A DNA stretch of 64,000 bases from Oryzomicrobium sp. (GTDB lineage: Bacteria; Pseudomonadota; Gammaproteobacteria; Burkholderiales; Rhodocyclaceae), in NCBI RefSeq assembly GCF_021287045.1, contig NZ_JAJTBG010000002.1, positions 1 through 64,000 of the forward strand. The letters run 5' to 3'. The notes under the pieces were generated by a model, which saw only the letters and a program-made list of their open reading frames with translations, was not told the origin of the DNA and made no database searches. The position numbers and the translations under genes are program-made. The stretch's first letter is position 1, and each line of letters opens with the position of its first letter. Positions 9,161 through 18,743 of this stretch are shown here, piece by piece.

Positions 9161-10110
9161 CGCGTGCTGTTCTTGCGGAAGCGGTCCACCAGCTGCGAGA
9201 GCCAGGAGGCTCGCTTGGTGGCGAGCTGGGCCGGGTCGGGGGTTTCGGTCAGGGCCTTTTGCAGGGCGAAGCAGCTTTGCGGCCGGTAGAGATGGTTGAG
9301 GCACAGGCACCAGTCGATGGTTTCCAGCAACTGGTCGGAGAACTGGCCCTCGAAGCGGGCCATGGCCGGCACCAGGTGATCCTTGCGCATCCGCTCGTCC
9401 GCCGCCTGGGGGGCGTTGCCGGCCAGGCAGGCGTACATCGAGGCCCCCACCGAGTAGATGTCGCTCCAGGGGCCGAGCAGCTCCCGGTTCTGGTAGTGCT
9501 CGGGGGAGGCGAAGCCCGGGGTGTACATGGGCTTGAGCATGGGCGAGTCGCTGGCCAGGGTCTGGCGCGCCGCGCCGAAGTCGATCAGCACCGGGGTGTT
9601 GTCGGTGCGCAGGTAAACGTTGGAGGGCTTCAGGTCCAGGTGCAGCAGCTTGTGGCTGTGCACCTCGCGCAGGCCGTTGAGCAGGCGCACGAACACGCCG
9701 CGGATGAATTTCTCGGTGAGCTTGCCCCGGTGCTTGTGGATCACGTCCTGAAGGGTGCGCCCCTCTTCATAGGCCATGACCATGTAGACCGTGTCGTTGG
9801 CGCGGAAGAAGTTGAGCACCCGCACCACGTTGGGGTGGGACAGCCGGGCCAGGGCCCGGCCTTCCTCGAAGAAGCACTTCATGCCGTAGCGGAAGGCCGG
9901 CAGGTGCTCGGACGACACGCTCGGCCGGGTTTCGCCCTCGCCGCGCAGGGCCAGGCTGGCGGGCAGGTATTCCTTGACCGCCACCTGGCGCCCTTCCCCG
10001 TCCGTCGCCAGGTAGACGATGGAAAAGCCGCCCACCGACAGCTGCCGCTCGATGCGGTAGCCTTCGAAGGAAAAGCCGGGAACGAGGGCGACGTTGGCTT
10101 GTTGGGCCAT
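9157..10110 (-). CDS. Eukaryotic-like Ser/Thr protein kinase
   Basis: 317-residue Hanks-type kinase. Visible elements: the glycine-loop region RQLSVGGFSIVYLA, VAVKEYLPA with the ATP-binding lysine, HPNVVRVLNFF, HLDLKPSNVYL as the catalytic loop, DFGAARQ as the metal-binding motif, and a P+1 region TPGFASPEHY. No transmembrane or extracellular sensor domain follows the kinase domain, so it is probably cytosolic. VKEYLP is typical of bacterial kinases paired with PP2C phosphatases, and the phosphatase gene overlaps its stop by four bases. Confidence 0.92.
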   Translation of the reverse strand: MAQQANVALVPGFSFEGYRIERQLSVGGFSIVYLATDGEGRQVAVKEYLPASLALRGEGETRPSVSSEHLPAFRYGMKCFFEEGRALARLSHPNVVRVLNFFRANDTVYMVMAYEEGRTLQDVIHKHRGKLTEKFIRGVFVRLLNGLREVHSHKLLHLDLKPSNVYLRTDNTPVLIDFGAARQTLASDSPMLKPMYTPGFASPEHYQNRELLGPWSDIYSVGASMYACLAGNAPQAADERMRKDHLVPAMARFEGQFSDQLLETIDWCLCLNHLYRPQSCFALQKALTETPDPAQLATKRASWLSQLVDRFRKNSTR

Positions 10111-10475
10111 TCAGGAAGGGGCTATGATGAAAAAAATAGGGAAAATCGGGGACTTCGGCGTCTAATTCGGTTTTTTTCGTATAAGCACAGGGTTTCGCCC
10201 GCCGACCCACGGACGGCGCGGCCCGGCGATCGATAATCCGGCGCTTTTCCAGCGCTTTCCACCGGCGAACCTCGGCCAACTGGCGGCGATCGGCGGCGGA
10301 ACGGCAGCGAATCCCCTGATGCCGGCCATTGTCCGGGCCCGACCCTTCCCTGTAAAGGCGCGAGGCGACGGGCGGTCCACGGGACCATCCGCGGCACCGT
10401 CATCGCCCGTTCACCCGACGCGGGCCCCGATCCCCTATCCTTCCCCTGTCTTCCCACCTTTTTCGAGTTAATCCC
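10111..10475. other. Divergent intergenic region between kinase and yicC
   Basis: 365 bases with no convincing gene. An AT-rich stretch at about 10127-10190, unusual here, lies directly upstream of the kinase start and contains TATACG-like and poly-A tracts on the minus strand that could serve as the kinase-phosphatase promoter. No clear terminator or tRNA is seen. The yicC side is GC-rich and shows no strong -35/-10 pair. Confidence 0.5.
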
Positions 10476-11348
10476 ATGATCGCCAGCATGACGGGCTACA
10501 GCGCCCGGGTCCGTGACATCGGCCGGGGCGCCCTGCACCTGGAACTGAAGAGCGTCAACAGCCGCTTCCTCGACCTGTTCTTCCGCCTCGGCGACGAGGT
10601 GCGCGGCTTCGAGCCCCTGCTGCGCGAGCGCATCGCCGCCAAGGTCAGCCGCGGCAAGCTCGAATGCCGGCTGTACTTCGTCCCCGCCGCCACGGTGTCG
10701 GCCCAGGAACCCAACGGCGAGGCCATCGCCCGCCTGGTGCGCTGGCAGAGCCTGGTCCAGTCCCACTCCCCCGATGCGCCCCCCCTGTCCACCGGCGAAA
10801 TTCTGCGCTGGCCCGGGGTGTTCGCCGAAGAGAGCCTGGACGGCGAGGCCCTGGCCGCCGCCGTCGGCACCCTGATCGACGAGGCCCTGGTGGATTTCAC
10901 CGCCAGTCGCCGCCGCGAGGGCGACAAGCTGGCCGCCATGATCCGCGAGCGCACCGCCCGCATCCGCGAGATCGTCGCCCTGGTGGAACCGGAAATGCCC
11001 GCCGCCCAGGCCGCTCTGGAAGAGAAGCTGCGCCAGCGCCTGCTCGACGCCCTGGGCGACGCCTCCCGGGTGGACGACGACCGCATCCGCCAGGAGATCG
11101 TCCTCTACGCCACCAAGGTGGACGTGGCCGAGGAACTGTCGCGCCTGCGCACCCACGCCGACGAGGTGGACCGCATCCTCAAGACCGGCGGCGCCAGCGG
11201 CAAGCGCCTCGACTTCCTGATGCAGGAACTCAACCGGGAAGCCAACACCCTGGGTTCCAAGGCCGCCACTCCGGTGGTCACCTCCACCAGCATGGAACTG
11301 AAACTGCTCATCGAGCAGATCCGGGAACAGGTGCAGAATCTGGAGTGA
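10476..11348 (+). CDS. yicC: YicC-family endoribonuclease
   Basis: 290-residue cytoplasmic protein of the YicC/YloC family, shown in other bacteria to have endoribonuclease activity. The N-terminus MIASMTGYSARVRD is the family signature; LKSVNSRFLDLFFRL follows, and the C-terminus contains the conserved VAEELSRLRTHADEVDRIL and LDFLMQELNREANTLGSKA segments (DUF1732). The length matches the family. It begins a plus-strand run that includes gmk, rpoZ and spoT, a conserved proteobacterial neighbourhood. Confidence 0.95.
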   Translation: MIASMTGYSARVRDIGRGALHLELKSVNSRFLDLFFRLGDEVRGFEPLLRERIAAKVSRGKLECRLYFVPAATVSAQEPNGEAIARLVRWQSLVQSHSPDAPPLSTGEILRWPGVFAEESLDGEALAAAVGTLIDEALVDFTASRRREGDKLAAMIRERTARIREIVALVEPEMPAAQAALEEKLRQRLLDALGDASRVDDDRIRQEIVLYATKVDVAEELSRLRTHADEVDRILKTGGASGKRLDFLMQELNREANTLGSKAATPVVTSTSMELKLLIEQIREQVQNLE

Positions 11349-11392
11349 GCCGGCAGCGACCGGCCCCACCCCAACCCCGGAGGAGTCTTGCC

Positions 11393-11980
11393 ATGCCCCA
11401 GCCGTTGACCGCCGTCCTGGCCCGCGCCGTTTCCATCCGCCGCGCCGCGCAGTTTCTGCTGCTCGCCTTCGCGGCCGTCCTGGCCCTGGCCGCCCCCGCC
11501 GCCCAGGCGGGGCCGGACGATCCCTCGCGCTTCGACGGCAGCCCCCTGGGGGCCCAGAAGGCGGTATACCACTTCAACTACGAGAAGCCGGAAGACCTGC
11601 TGCAAGGCCTGGGCTACTTGCAGAATCACCTGCGTGGGCTGAAGGAATTCGGTGACCTCAAGCATTCCCACCTGGTCATCGTCGCCCACGGCAACGAACT
11701 GCACATGCTGTCGCGCCTCAACCGGGGGGCCTACCCGGACATCTACGACAAGCTCAAGGAACTCACCGACCAGGGCGTAACCATCCGCATCTGCCGCAAC
11801 GCGGCCGCCGCCCGGGGCTACAAGCCAGGCGACTTCTACGACCTGGCCACCGTGGTGCCCGCCGCCATGACCGACCTGGCCAAGTGGCAGGCCGCCGGCT
11901 ACGCCTACATTTCCGGCGACGCGATCCGCCGCACCACCCGCCAGGATTTCCTCGCCAAGCATCCGGAAGTCATCGACTGA
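11393..11980 (+). CDS. Secreted DsrE-like protein
   Basis: 195-residue protein with an N-terminal signal peptide (hydrophobic segment about residues 19-41, cleavage near AQA-G). The mature part has the DsrE/DsrF-like fold pattern: KAVYHFNYEKPEDLLQGLGYLQNHL, HLVIVAHGNELHML, and TIRICRNAAAARG with one conserved cysteine, then a GYAYI segment. Relatives are often annotated as periplasmic DsrE-family sulfur-relay-like proteins without known activity. The ATG at 11393 follows a GGAGGAG site. It lies between yicC and gmk and is probably co-transcribed with them, an insertion into an otherwise conserved gene order. Confidence 0.8.
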   Translation: MPQPLTAVLARAVSIRRAAQFLLLAFAAVLALAAPAAQAGPDDPSRFDGSPLGAQKAVYHFNYEKPEDLLQGLGYLQNHLRGLKEFGDLKHSHLVIVAHGNELHMLSRLNRGAYPDIYDKLKELTDQGVTIRICRNAAAARGYKPGDFYDLATVVPAAMTDLAKWQAAGYAYISGDAIRRTTRQDFLAKHPEVID

Positions 11981-12018
11981 CCTTCGCGACGCCCTTTCTC
12001 CCCGGAGCCCATCCCGCC

Positions 12019-12648
12019 ATGACCGGTACCCAGCCCCCCGGCACCCTGTTCGTCGTCGCCGCCCCCTCCGGGGCGGGCAAGACCACCCTCACCCGCATGC
12101 TGTTGCAGAACGATCCGGGCATCCGCCTGTCGATCTCCTACACCACCCGGGCGCCACGCCCCGGCGAGGAGAACGGCACAGCCTACCACTTCGTGAACGT
12201 GCCGACCTTCCTGGCCATGGTCGAGCGCAAGGAATTCCTCGAATGGGCCGAGGTGCACGGCAACTACTACGGCACCTCCCGGGTGTGGATCGAACAGGAG
12301 ATCGCCGCCGGCCGCGACGTGCTGCTGGAAATCGACTGGCAGGGCGCCCAGCAGGTGCGGCGCTTCTTCCCGGCCTGCGTCGGCATCTTCATCCTGCCGC
12401 CGTCCACCGCCGAACTGGCGCGGCGGCTGGCCGGCCGGGGCACCGATTCCGAGGAAGTAATCGCCCGCCGCCTGGCCGCCGCCCGGGACGAGATGCGCCA
12501 TGTGGGCGAGTTCGACTATGTTATTATTAACAATGAGTTGCAATCGGCTTTTGCCGACCTGCAAGCCGTGGTCCGCGCTGCGCGGCTGAGCCTCGAACGG
12601 CAGCGCGCCCGCCACGGCGCCCTCTTCACCAACCTGCTGGAAAGCTGA
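12019..12648 (+). CDS. gmk: Guanylate kinase
   Basis: 209-residue enzyme converting GMP to GDP with ATP. The P-loop APSGAGKTT is at residues 14-22, followed by the GMP-binding segments [13 protein letters not shown] and [30 protein letters not shown] and the Arg-rich lid. Length is typical. The gmk-rpoZ-spoT order downstream is the same as in E. coli and most proteobacteria, tying nucleotide balance and (p)ppGpp signalling together. Confidence 0.97.
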   Translation: MTGTQPPGTLFVVAAPSGAGKTTLTRMLLQNDPGIRLSISYTTRAPRPGEENGTAYHFVNVPTFLAMVERKEFLEWAEVHGNYYGTSRVWIEQEIAAGRDVLLEIDWQGAQQVRRFFPACVGIFILPPSTAELARRLAGRGTDSEEVIARRLAAARDEMRHVGEFDYVIINNELQSAFADLQAVVRAARLSLERQRARHGALFTNLLES

Positions 12649-12716
12649 GAAAACCGGATTTTTCCTGCAATTCGCCGCTTTTCGTTGCTTTTTCCCACCC
12701 GATCACAGGAACCTCC

Positions 12717-12923
12717 ATGGCCCGCATCACCGTCGACGATTGCCTTGACCGCATCCCCAACCGCTTCCAGATGACCCTGGCCGCCACCTACCGCGCCCGC
12801 CAGATCGCCAACGGCGCCACCCCCATGGTCGAGGAAGACAAGGACAAACCCACGGTCATCGCCCTGCGTGAAATCGCCGAAGGCAAGGTCGGCGCCGAAG
12901 TCCTCAACCGCGGCCAGGCCTAA
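12717..12923 (+). CDS. rpoZ: RNA polymerase omega subunit
   Basis: 68-residue omega subunit that assists assembly of the beta-prime subunit of RNA polymerase and takes part in (p)ppGpp binding. The start [23 protein letters not shown] (first half of the family pattern) and the RARQI and [15 protein letters not shown] segments are canonical. It lies between gmk and spoT. Confidence 0.97.
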   Translation: MARITVDDCLDRIPNRFQMTLAATYRARQIANGATPMVEEDKDKPTVIALREIAEGKVGAEVLNRGQA

Positions 12924-12958
12924 GCGCACGTCCTGACGCATCGGGCGAGAGCGGATCA

Positions 12959-15286
12959 ATGGAAACACCCACCGCCCCTCCTCGCCCCTCCGCACCCGCC
13001 CCCGCCGCGCCTGCTACACCTCCCGCGGCGGCGGCGGACATCCCGGGGGCCGCCAGCCGCCCCCTGGGCGCGCCGGTCAGCACCCCGCCGGCGGAAAAGA
13101 CCTACCCGCCCTTCCCCCTGGACGATCCGGCCTACCTGGTCTTCATCGACAGCCTGGATTACCTCAAGCCGGAGGACGTGGCCAAGGTCAAGGAGGCCTT
13201 CGCCTACGCCGAGGTGGCCCACCGCAGCCAGCGGCGGGTATCCGGCGAGTCCTACATCACCCACCCCCTGGCCGTGGCCGGGGCCGTGGCCGAGTGGCGG
13301 CTCGACGCCACCGCCATCATGGCCGCCCTGCTCCACGACGTGCTGGAGGACACCGGCGCCTCCAAGGCCGAGCTGACCGAGCGCTTCGGCAAGCCAGTGG
13401 CGGACCTGGTGGATGGCCTCTCCAAGCTCGACAAGATCGAGTTCTCCTCCTACCAGGAAGCCCAGGCGGAAAACTTCCGCAAGATGCTCCTGGCCATGGC
13501 CCGGGACATCCGGGTCATCCTGATCAAGCTCACCGACCGTCTGCACAACATGCAGACCCTGGGCAGCATGCGGCCCGACAAGCGCCGCCGCATCGCCAAC
13601 GAGACCCTGGAAATCTACGCTCCGATCGCCAACCGGCTGGGGCTGAACAAGGTCTATCGGGAGTTGCAGGACCTGTCCTTCATGAACCTGCACCCGATGC
13701 GTTTCGGCGTGCTCAAGAAGGCGGTCAAGGCGGCCCGGGGCAACCGACGCGAGCTGCTCACCCGCATCCTCGACGGCATCCAGGGCAAGATGAAGGACCA
13801 CCGCATCGACGCCCAGGTGTTCGGCCGGGAAAAGAGCCTGTACTCGATCTACAAGAAGATGGTCGAGAAGCGCCTGACCTTCTCCCAGGTGCTCGACATC
13901 TACGGTTTCCGTGTGGTGGTGTCCGACGTGCCCACCTGCTACCTGGCCCTGGGCGCCCTGCACAGCCTGTACAAGCCCCTGCCGGGCAAGTTCAAGGACT
14001 ACATCGCCATCCCCAAGGCCAACGGCTACCAGTCCCTGCACACCACCCTGATCGGCCCCTACGGCACCCCCATCGAGGTGCAGATCCGCACCGAGGAAAT
14101 GCACCACCTGGCCCAGGAAGGCGTGGCCTCCCACTGGCTGTACAAGGAAGAGGCCGACGGCAGCAGCGCCGAGTTGCAGAACCAGACCCACAAGTGGCTG
14201 CAGTCCCTGCTGGAATTGCAGAACACCGCCGGCGATTCGGCCGAGTTCTACGAGCACGTCAAGATCGACCTGTTCCCGGACGAGGTGTACGTGTTCACCC
14301 CCAAGGGCAAGATTCTCACCCTGCCCAAGGGTGCCACGGCGGTGGACTTTGCCTACGCGGTGCACACCGACATCGGCAACCGCTGCGTCGCCGCCAAGAT
14401 CAACTACGAGCTGGCGCCGCTGCGCACCGAGTTGCAGAACGGCGACCAGGTGGAAATCGTCACCGCCGCCCACGCCAACCCCAACCCGTCCTGGCTGTCC
14501 TACGTCAAGACCGGCCGGGCGCGCAGCAAGATCCGCCACTTCCTCAAGACCCAGCAAAACGAGGAATCCGCAGCCCTGGGCGAGCGCCTGCTCAACCAGG
14601 AGCTAAAGTCCCTGGGCGTGGAGCCCTCCGACGTGCCCGCCGCCGCCTGGGACGAGCTGATGCGCGAATCGGGCAACAAGCCGATCCAGGAAATCTACGC
14701 CGACATCGGCCTGGGCAAGCGCCTGGCCTCGGTGGTGGCGCGCCGCCTGATGTCCCGGGAGGACGTCGGCAACGACGACATCCGCCCCGGGCCGATCGTC
14801 ATCCACGGCACCGAGGGCATGGCGGTCACCTTCGCCACCTGTTGCCGCCCCATCCCCGGCGACCCCATCGTCGGCTCGATCCGCAAGGGCCAGGGGCTGG
14901 AAATCCACACCCACGACTGCCCGATGATCCGCAAATCGCGCCGCCTCGAACCGCAAAAGTGGATCGACGTGGAATGGGCCGCCCAGCCGGGCAAGCTGTT
15001 CGACGTGCGCATCCGGGTCGAGGCCCAGCACCAGCGCGGCGTGCTGGCCAAGATCGCCACCGAGATCGCCGAGGCCGGTTCCAACATCGAGAACGTGAGC
15101 ATGGAAGAGGGCAGCGGCGGGCTGTACACCTCGATCCAGTTCACCATCCAGGTCGCCCACCGGGTGCACCTGGCGGCGGTGATGCGCGGTCTGCGCCATA
15201 TCCCCGAAGTGATCCGCATCAACCGGGAGCACGAAGGGGACGACCCCCACACCAGCGCGCCCTTCTCGCCCTACGCCAAGCACTGA
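12959..15286 (+). CDS. spoT: Bifunctional (p)ppGpp synthetase/hydrolase (RelA/SpoT family)
   Basis: 775-residue long RSH protein that makes and degrades the alarmone (p)ppGpp. Order of domains: an N-terminal Pro/Ala-rich extension of about 55 residues; HD hydrolase domain with YITHPLAVAG and ALLHDVLEDT (active HD motif intact); synthetase domain with LDIYGFRVVV, GKFKDYIAIPKANGYQSLHT and VEVQ/IEVQIRT; TGS domain from YVFTPKGKI; a Cys-containing CCRPIPGDPI segment; and a C-terminal ACT domain with ISTEIAEAGSN-like sequence. Position after rpoZ supports the spoT name. The first ATG is used, but a start past the low-complexity segment cannot be excluded. Confidence 0.95.
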   Translation: METPTAPPRPSAPAPAAPATPPAAAADIPGAASRPLGAPVSTPPAEKTYPPFPLDDPAYLVFIDSLDYLKPEDVAKVKEAFAYAEVAHRSQRRVSGESYITHPLAVAGAVAEWRLDATAIMAALLHDVLEDTGASKAELTERFGKPVADLVDGLSKLDKIEFSSYQEAQAENFRKMLLAMARDIRVILIKLTDRLHNMQTLGSMRPDKRRRIANETLEIYAPIANRLGLNKVYRELQDLSFMNLHPMRFGVLKKAVKAARGNRRELLTRILDGIQGKMKDHRIDAQVFGREKSLYSIYKKMVEKRLTFSQVLDIYGFRVVVSDVPTCYLALGALHSLYKPLPGKFKDYIAIPKANGYQSLHTTLIGPYGTPIEVQIRTEEMHHLAQEGVASHWLYKEEADGSSAELQNQTHKWLQSLLELQNTAGDSAEFYEHVKIDLFPDEVYVFTPKGKILTLPKGATAVDFAYAVHTDIGNRCVAAKINYELAPLRTELQNGDQVEIVTAAHANPNPSWLSYVKTGRARSKIRHFLKTQQNEESAALGERLLNQELKSLGVEPSDVPAAAWDELMRESGNKPIQEIYADIGLGKRLASVVARRLMSREDVGNDDIRPGPIVIHGTEGMAVTFATCCRPIPGDPIVGSIRKGQGLEIHTHDCPMIRKSRRLEPQKWIDVEWAAQPGKLFDVRIRVEAQHQRGVLAKIATEIAEAGSNIENVSMEEGSGGLYTSIQFTIQVAHRVHLAAVMRGLRHIPEVIRINREHEGDDPHTSAPFSPYAKH

Positions 15287-15459
15287 GGCGAACGGGCAGG
15301 CGGACGGCCCCGCCCCCGCCCGCCGGCGGCAACCGCGCCGTCCGGTGCGGCGCTCCACCCAATCCCCACCTTCCCGCCGGCATGCCGGCCGCCCCGGCCG
15401 GGCCACTTCCCGTTAAGATTCCCTCTTGCGCGATGCGCGTTGCACGTCAGGAGGTTTCC

Positions 15460-16737
15460 ATGCAGGTCCTCGTCCTCGGCGCCGGCGTGGTGGGCACCAC
15501 CAGCGCCTGGTTTCTCGCCGCCGCCGGCCACCAGGTCACCGTCATCGACCGCCAGCCCGGCGCCGGGCTGGAAACGTCGTTCGCCAACGGCGGCCAGATC
15601 TCGGTCTGCCACGCCGAACCCTGGGCCAATCCCCACACGCCGTTCAAGGCCCTGGCCTGGATGGGGCGCGAGGACTCCCCCCTGCTCTTCCACCTGCGCG
15701 CCGACCGGCAGCTGCTCGACTGGAGCCTGCGCTTCCTGCGCGAATGCACCCCGGGACGCACCCGGCGCAACATGACGGACATCGTCCGCCTCGCCCTGTA
15801 CAGCCGGCAGACCCTCCAGGCCCTGCGCGCCGAGCTGGGCCCGGACTTCCAGTACGACCACCTGGAACGGGGCATCCTGCACATCTTCACCGATCCCAAG
15901 GAATTCGACGGCGCAGTCAAGGCATCCGCGGCGATGCGCGACCTGGGCTTAGACCGTCGGCCGGTCGGCCCCGACGAGTGCGTGGCCATCGAACCGGCCC
16001 TGGCCGATTTCCGCCACCGCCTGGTGGGCGGCGACTGGACTCCCTCCGACGAATCCGGCGACGCCCACAAGTTCACCCAGGCCCTGGCCGCCCGGGCCGC
16101 CGCCCGGGGCGTGCAATTCCGCTACGGCACCACCATAGAGCAGATCCCCAGCGCCGGCGGCCAGGTGGCCGGCGTGGTGGTGCGCGACCCGGACGGGGCG
16201 GAAGAACTGCTCACCGCCGACGCCTATGTGCTCTGCCTGGGCAGCTACAGCCCCCTGATGGCCCGCACCCTGGGCCTGCACCTGCCGATCTACCCGGCCA
16301 AGGGCTACTCCGCCACCCTGCCGCTCAAGCCCGGCAGCGAATCCCGCGCCCCCACCGTCAGCCTCACTGACGACGAGCGCAAGCTGGTCTTCTCCCGCCT
16401 CGGCAACCGCCTGCGGGTAGCCGGCACCGCCGAATTCGGCGGCTACGGCCTGGAACTCAACCGGGTGCGCTGCGAGGCCCTGCTCACCCGCACCCTGGAA
16501 TTCTTCCCCCATCTCGAACTGGACGGCCCGCCTCAGTACTGGACCGGCCTGCGCCCGGCCACCCCATCCAACGTGCCGATCATCGGACGCAGCAGCCTGC
16601 CCAACCTATGGCTCAACACCGGCCACGGCACCCTGGGCTGGACCCTGTCCTGCGGCTCCGCCGCCGCCCTGGCCGACCTGGTGTCGGGCAAGGCGCCGAC
16701 GCCGGTCTTCCCCTTCCTCGGCCGGCCGCGCCCCTAG
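15460..16737 (+). CDS. dadA: D-amino acid dehydrogenase small subunit
   Basis: 425-residue flavoprotein that deaminates D-amino acids, passing electrons to the respiratory chain at the inner membrane. The FAD-binding motif VLVLGAGVVGTTSAWFLAAAG is at the N-terminus, followed by ETSFANGGQIS, LERGILHIF, and the C-terminal YWTGLRPATPSNVPIIG and NTGHGTLGWTLSCGS segments typical of DadA. The ATG at 15460 is preceded by a GGAGG site eight bases upstream. The gene stands alone, with no alanine racemase beside it. Confidence 0.93.
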   Translation: MQVLVLGAGVVGTTSAWFLAAAGHQVTVIDRQPGAGLETSFANGGQISVCHAEPWANPHTPFKALAWMGREDSPLLFHLRADRQLLDWSLRFLRECTPGRTRRNMTDIVRLALYSRQTLQALRAELGPDFQYDHLERGILHIFTDPKEFDGAVKASAAMRDLGLDRRPVGPDECVAIEPALADFRHRLVGGDWTPSDESGDAHKFTQALAARAAARGVQFRYGTTIEQIPSAGGQVAGVVVRDPDGAEELLTADAYVLCLGSYSPLMARTLGLHLPIYPAKGYSATLPLKPGSESRAPTVSLTDDERKLVFSRLGNRLRVAGTAEFGGYGLELNRVRCEALLTRTLEFFPHLELDGPPQYWTGLRPATPSNVPIIGRSSLPNLWLNTGHGTLGWTLSCGSAAALADLVSGKAPTPVFPFLGRPRP

Positions 16738-16844
16738 CCTCCAACGCCTGCCGCCGCCCCGGCCCGCCCGGGACGGCGGCACGGCAAGCGCCATCCCATC
16801 CCCAGCACAGCACCCATAATTCCAACGACGGAGACAGCCCCACC

Positions 16845-17654
16845 ATGAGCAACGCCCCCGAACCCACGGTCCTCTCACGCCACGCCGACGGCGTGGCCCT
16901 GCTCACCCTCAACCGCCCGGCGGCGCTGAACGCCCTCGACGTGGCCATGATCGACGACCTGCGCCGGGCCGTCCTGGCGGCCCTGGACGATCCGCAGGTG
17001 GGCGCCCTGGTGATCGCCGGCGCCGGCGACCACTTCATGGCCGGCGGCGACCTGAAGTGGTTCCACCAGCAGCTGCACCTGGACCAGGCCGACCTGCACA
17101 TCCTGTTCGAAGACCTCATCGCCCGGGTGCACGCCACCACCCTGCTGCTCAAGGAAGGCGGCAAGCCCGTGGTAGCCGCGGTGCGCGGTGCCGCCGCCGG
17201 CTTCGGCCTGTCGCTGATGATGGCCTGCGACCTGGCGGTGGCCGCCGAGGACGCCTACTTCACCCTGGCCTACCGGCACATCGGCACCTCCCCGGACGGC
17301 GGCGCCACCTGGTCCCTGCCGCGCATCGTCGGCGCCAAGCGCGCCGCCGAGATCGCCCTGCTGGGCGACCGCTTCGGCGCCGCCCAGGCCCTGGACTGGG
17401 GCCTGGTGAACCGGGTGGTGGCCAAGGACGCGGTGCAGGACGAGGCCCTGGCCCTGGCCAAGCGCCTGGCCGACGGCCCGCGCCAGGCCCTGGCCAATAC
17501 CCGGGCCCTGCTGCACCAGTCCCTCACCGCCAGCCTGCCCGAACAGCTCGCCCGGGAGCAGGCCAGCTTCGCCAGTTGCGCCGCCACCCCGGACTTCGCC
17601 GAGGGCCTGGCCGCCTTCCTGGAAAAGCGCCCGGCCCGCTTCGGCAGCCGCTAA
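16845..17654 (+). CDS. Enoyl-CoA hydratase/isomerase family protein (PaaG-like)
   Basis: 269-residue crotonase-fold protein. The CoA/oxyanion segments GAGDHFMAGGDLKWF and AAVRGAAAGFGLSLMMACDLA are intact. At the first catalytic position the segment reads TLAYRHIGTSPDGGATWSLP, with the crotonase glutamate replaced and a PDGG acidic residue instead, as in PaaG-type and other delta3,delta2-enoyl-CoA isomerases; the second glutamate position (AAEIALLGD) is kept. A double-bond isomerase or ring-modified CoA substrate is therefore as likely as simple hydration. No beta-oxidation or paa genes surround it. Confidence 0.88.
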   Translation: MSNAPEPTVLSRHADGVALLTLNRPAALNALDVAMIDDLRRAVLAALDDPQVGALVIAGAGDHFMAGGDLKWFHQQLHLDQADLHILFEDLIARVHATTLLLKEGGKPVVAAVRGAAAGFGLSLMMACDLAVAAEDAYFTLAYRHIGTSPDGGATWSLPRIVGAKRAAEIALLGDRFGAAQALDWGLVNRVVAKDAVQDEALALAKRLADGPRQALANTRALLHQSLTASLPEQLAREQASFASCAATPDFAEGLAAFLEKRPARFGSR

Positions 17655-17761
17655 CCCCTAGGCGGGGCGCGCTTCTCCAGACGCCCCGCCCGCAGCGCCA
17701 GCAACCACGCGCCTCTCCAAGGCCACCCTTCGGAAACCCAATAGGGGCGCGGACCTTCGCC

Positions 17762-18616
17762 ATGCTCATCGACACCCACTGCCACCTGGACGCCGCCGAG
17801 TTCGACCCGGACCGGGCTGCCGTGATCGCCCGGGCGGCGGCGGCCGGGGTGCGGCTGGCGGTGGTGCCGGCCGTGGAGGTCGCCAACTTCGCCGCCGTGG
17901 CCGCGCTCGCCGCCGCCCACCCAAAATCGGCTGTCGCCGGCACCGCCGCCCCGCCCGGCCTGACGGTGGCCACGGCCTACGGCATCCATCCCCTCTACGT
18001 GCCCCGAGCGCAGGAAGACGACCTGGCCCAGCTGGCCGCCACCCTGGAAACCGCCCTGGCCGGCCCCCGGCCGCCGGTGGCGGTGGGCGAGATCGGCCTG
18101 GACGGCTTCGCCCCGGCGCTGCAAACCCCGCAACTGCGCGCCCGCCAGGAAGCCCTCTTTCTCGCCCAACTCAAGCTGGCCCGGGACTTCGGCCTGCCGG
18201 TGATCCTGCACATCCGGCGCGCCCAGGACACGGTGCTCAAGTACCTGCGCCAGGTGTTCGGCAAGGGCGGCGGCCCCGGCGGCATCGCCCACGCCTTCAA
18301 CGGCAGCGCCCAGCAGGCCGGCGCCTTTCTCGACCTGGGGCTGCGCCTGGGCTTCGGCGGCACCCTCACCTACGAGGGCTCCCAGCGTATCCGCCGCCTT
18401 GGCGCCACCCTGCCCGGCGACGCCCTGGTGCTGGAAACCGACGCTCCGGACATCCCCCCCGCCTTCGCCCCGCGCCAGCGCAACGAACCGGCTCACCTGG
18501 CGGCCTTCGCCGCCGTGCTGGCCGACCTGCGCGGCATCTCCCCGGACGAGGCCGCCGCCCTGACCGGCGCCAACGCCCGGGCCGCCCTGCCCGGACTGGC
18601 CGCCTACGGCGGCTAG
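17762..18616 (+). CDS. TatD-family metal-dependent hydrolase
   Basis: 284-residue TIM-barrel hydrolase of the TatD DNase family. MLIDTHCHLDAAEF has the HxH metal motif, AVGEIGLDG carries the conserved glutamate, LPVILHIRRAQD the next histidine, HAFNGSAQQA the following one and LETDAPDIPP the catalytic aspartate. Length is slightly above the usual 255-265 because of an Ala/Pro-rich insert around residues 57-65. Members are 3'-5' exonucleases or quality-control nucleases. Confidence 0.93.
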   Translation: MLIDTHCHLDAAEFDPDRAAVIARAAAAGVRLAVVPAVEVANFAAVAALAAAHPKSAVAGTAAPPGLTVATAYGIHPLYVPRAQEDDLAQLAATLETALAGPRPPVAVGEIGLDGFAPALQTPQLRARQEALFLAQLKLARDFGLPVILHIRRAQDTVLKYLRQVFGKGGGPGGIAHAFNGSAQQAGAFLDLGLRLGFGGTLTYEGSQRIRRLGATLPGDALVLETDAPDIPPAFAPRQRNEPAHLAAFAAVLADLRGISPDEAAALTGANARAALPGLAAYGG

Positions 18617-18743
18617 GGCCGGCCGCCACCAGAACCAACACCGCCGGGCAAGGCCGGCGTAAGAACGCACACCACTCGCCGCCCCCGCTGCGCCGGCCCT
18701 CCCTGCCCGATACCCGACCGGCAAGGCCGGGGGGCGCCCCCTT

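Noticed and set aside
13294-15459. Plus-strand open frame overlapping spoT that runs into dadA
   Set aside because: Its first 720 codons are a frame-shifted shadow of spoT (Arg/Pro/Gly-rich); only the part from the ATG at 15460 is a real gene (dadA).
18617-18740. GGCAAGGCCGG-type direct and inverted repeats before the glycan cluster
   Set aside because: Short GC-rich motifs of this kind arise by chance at this base composition; no T tract makes a convincing terminator and no regular array is present.
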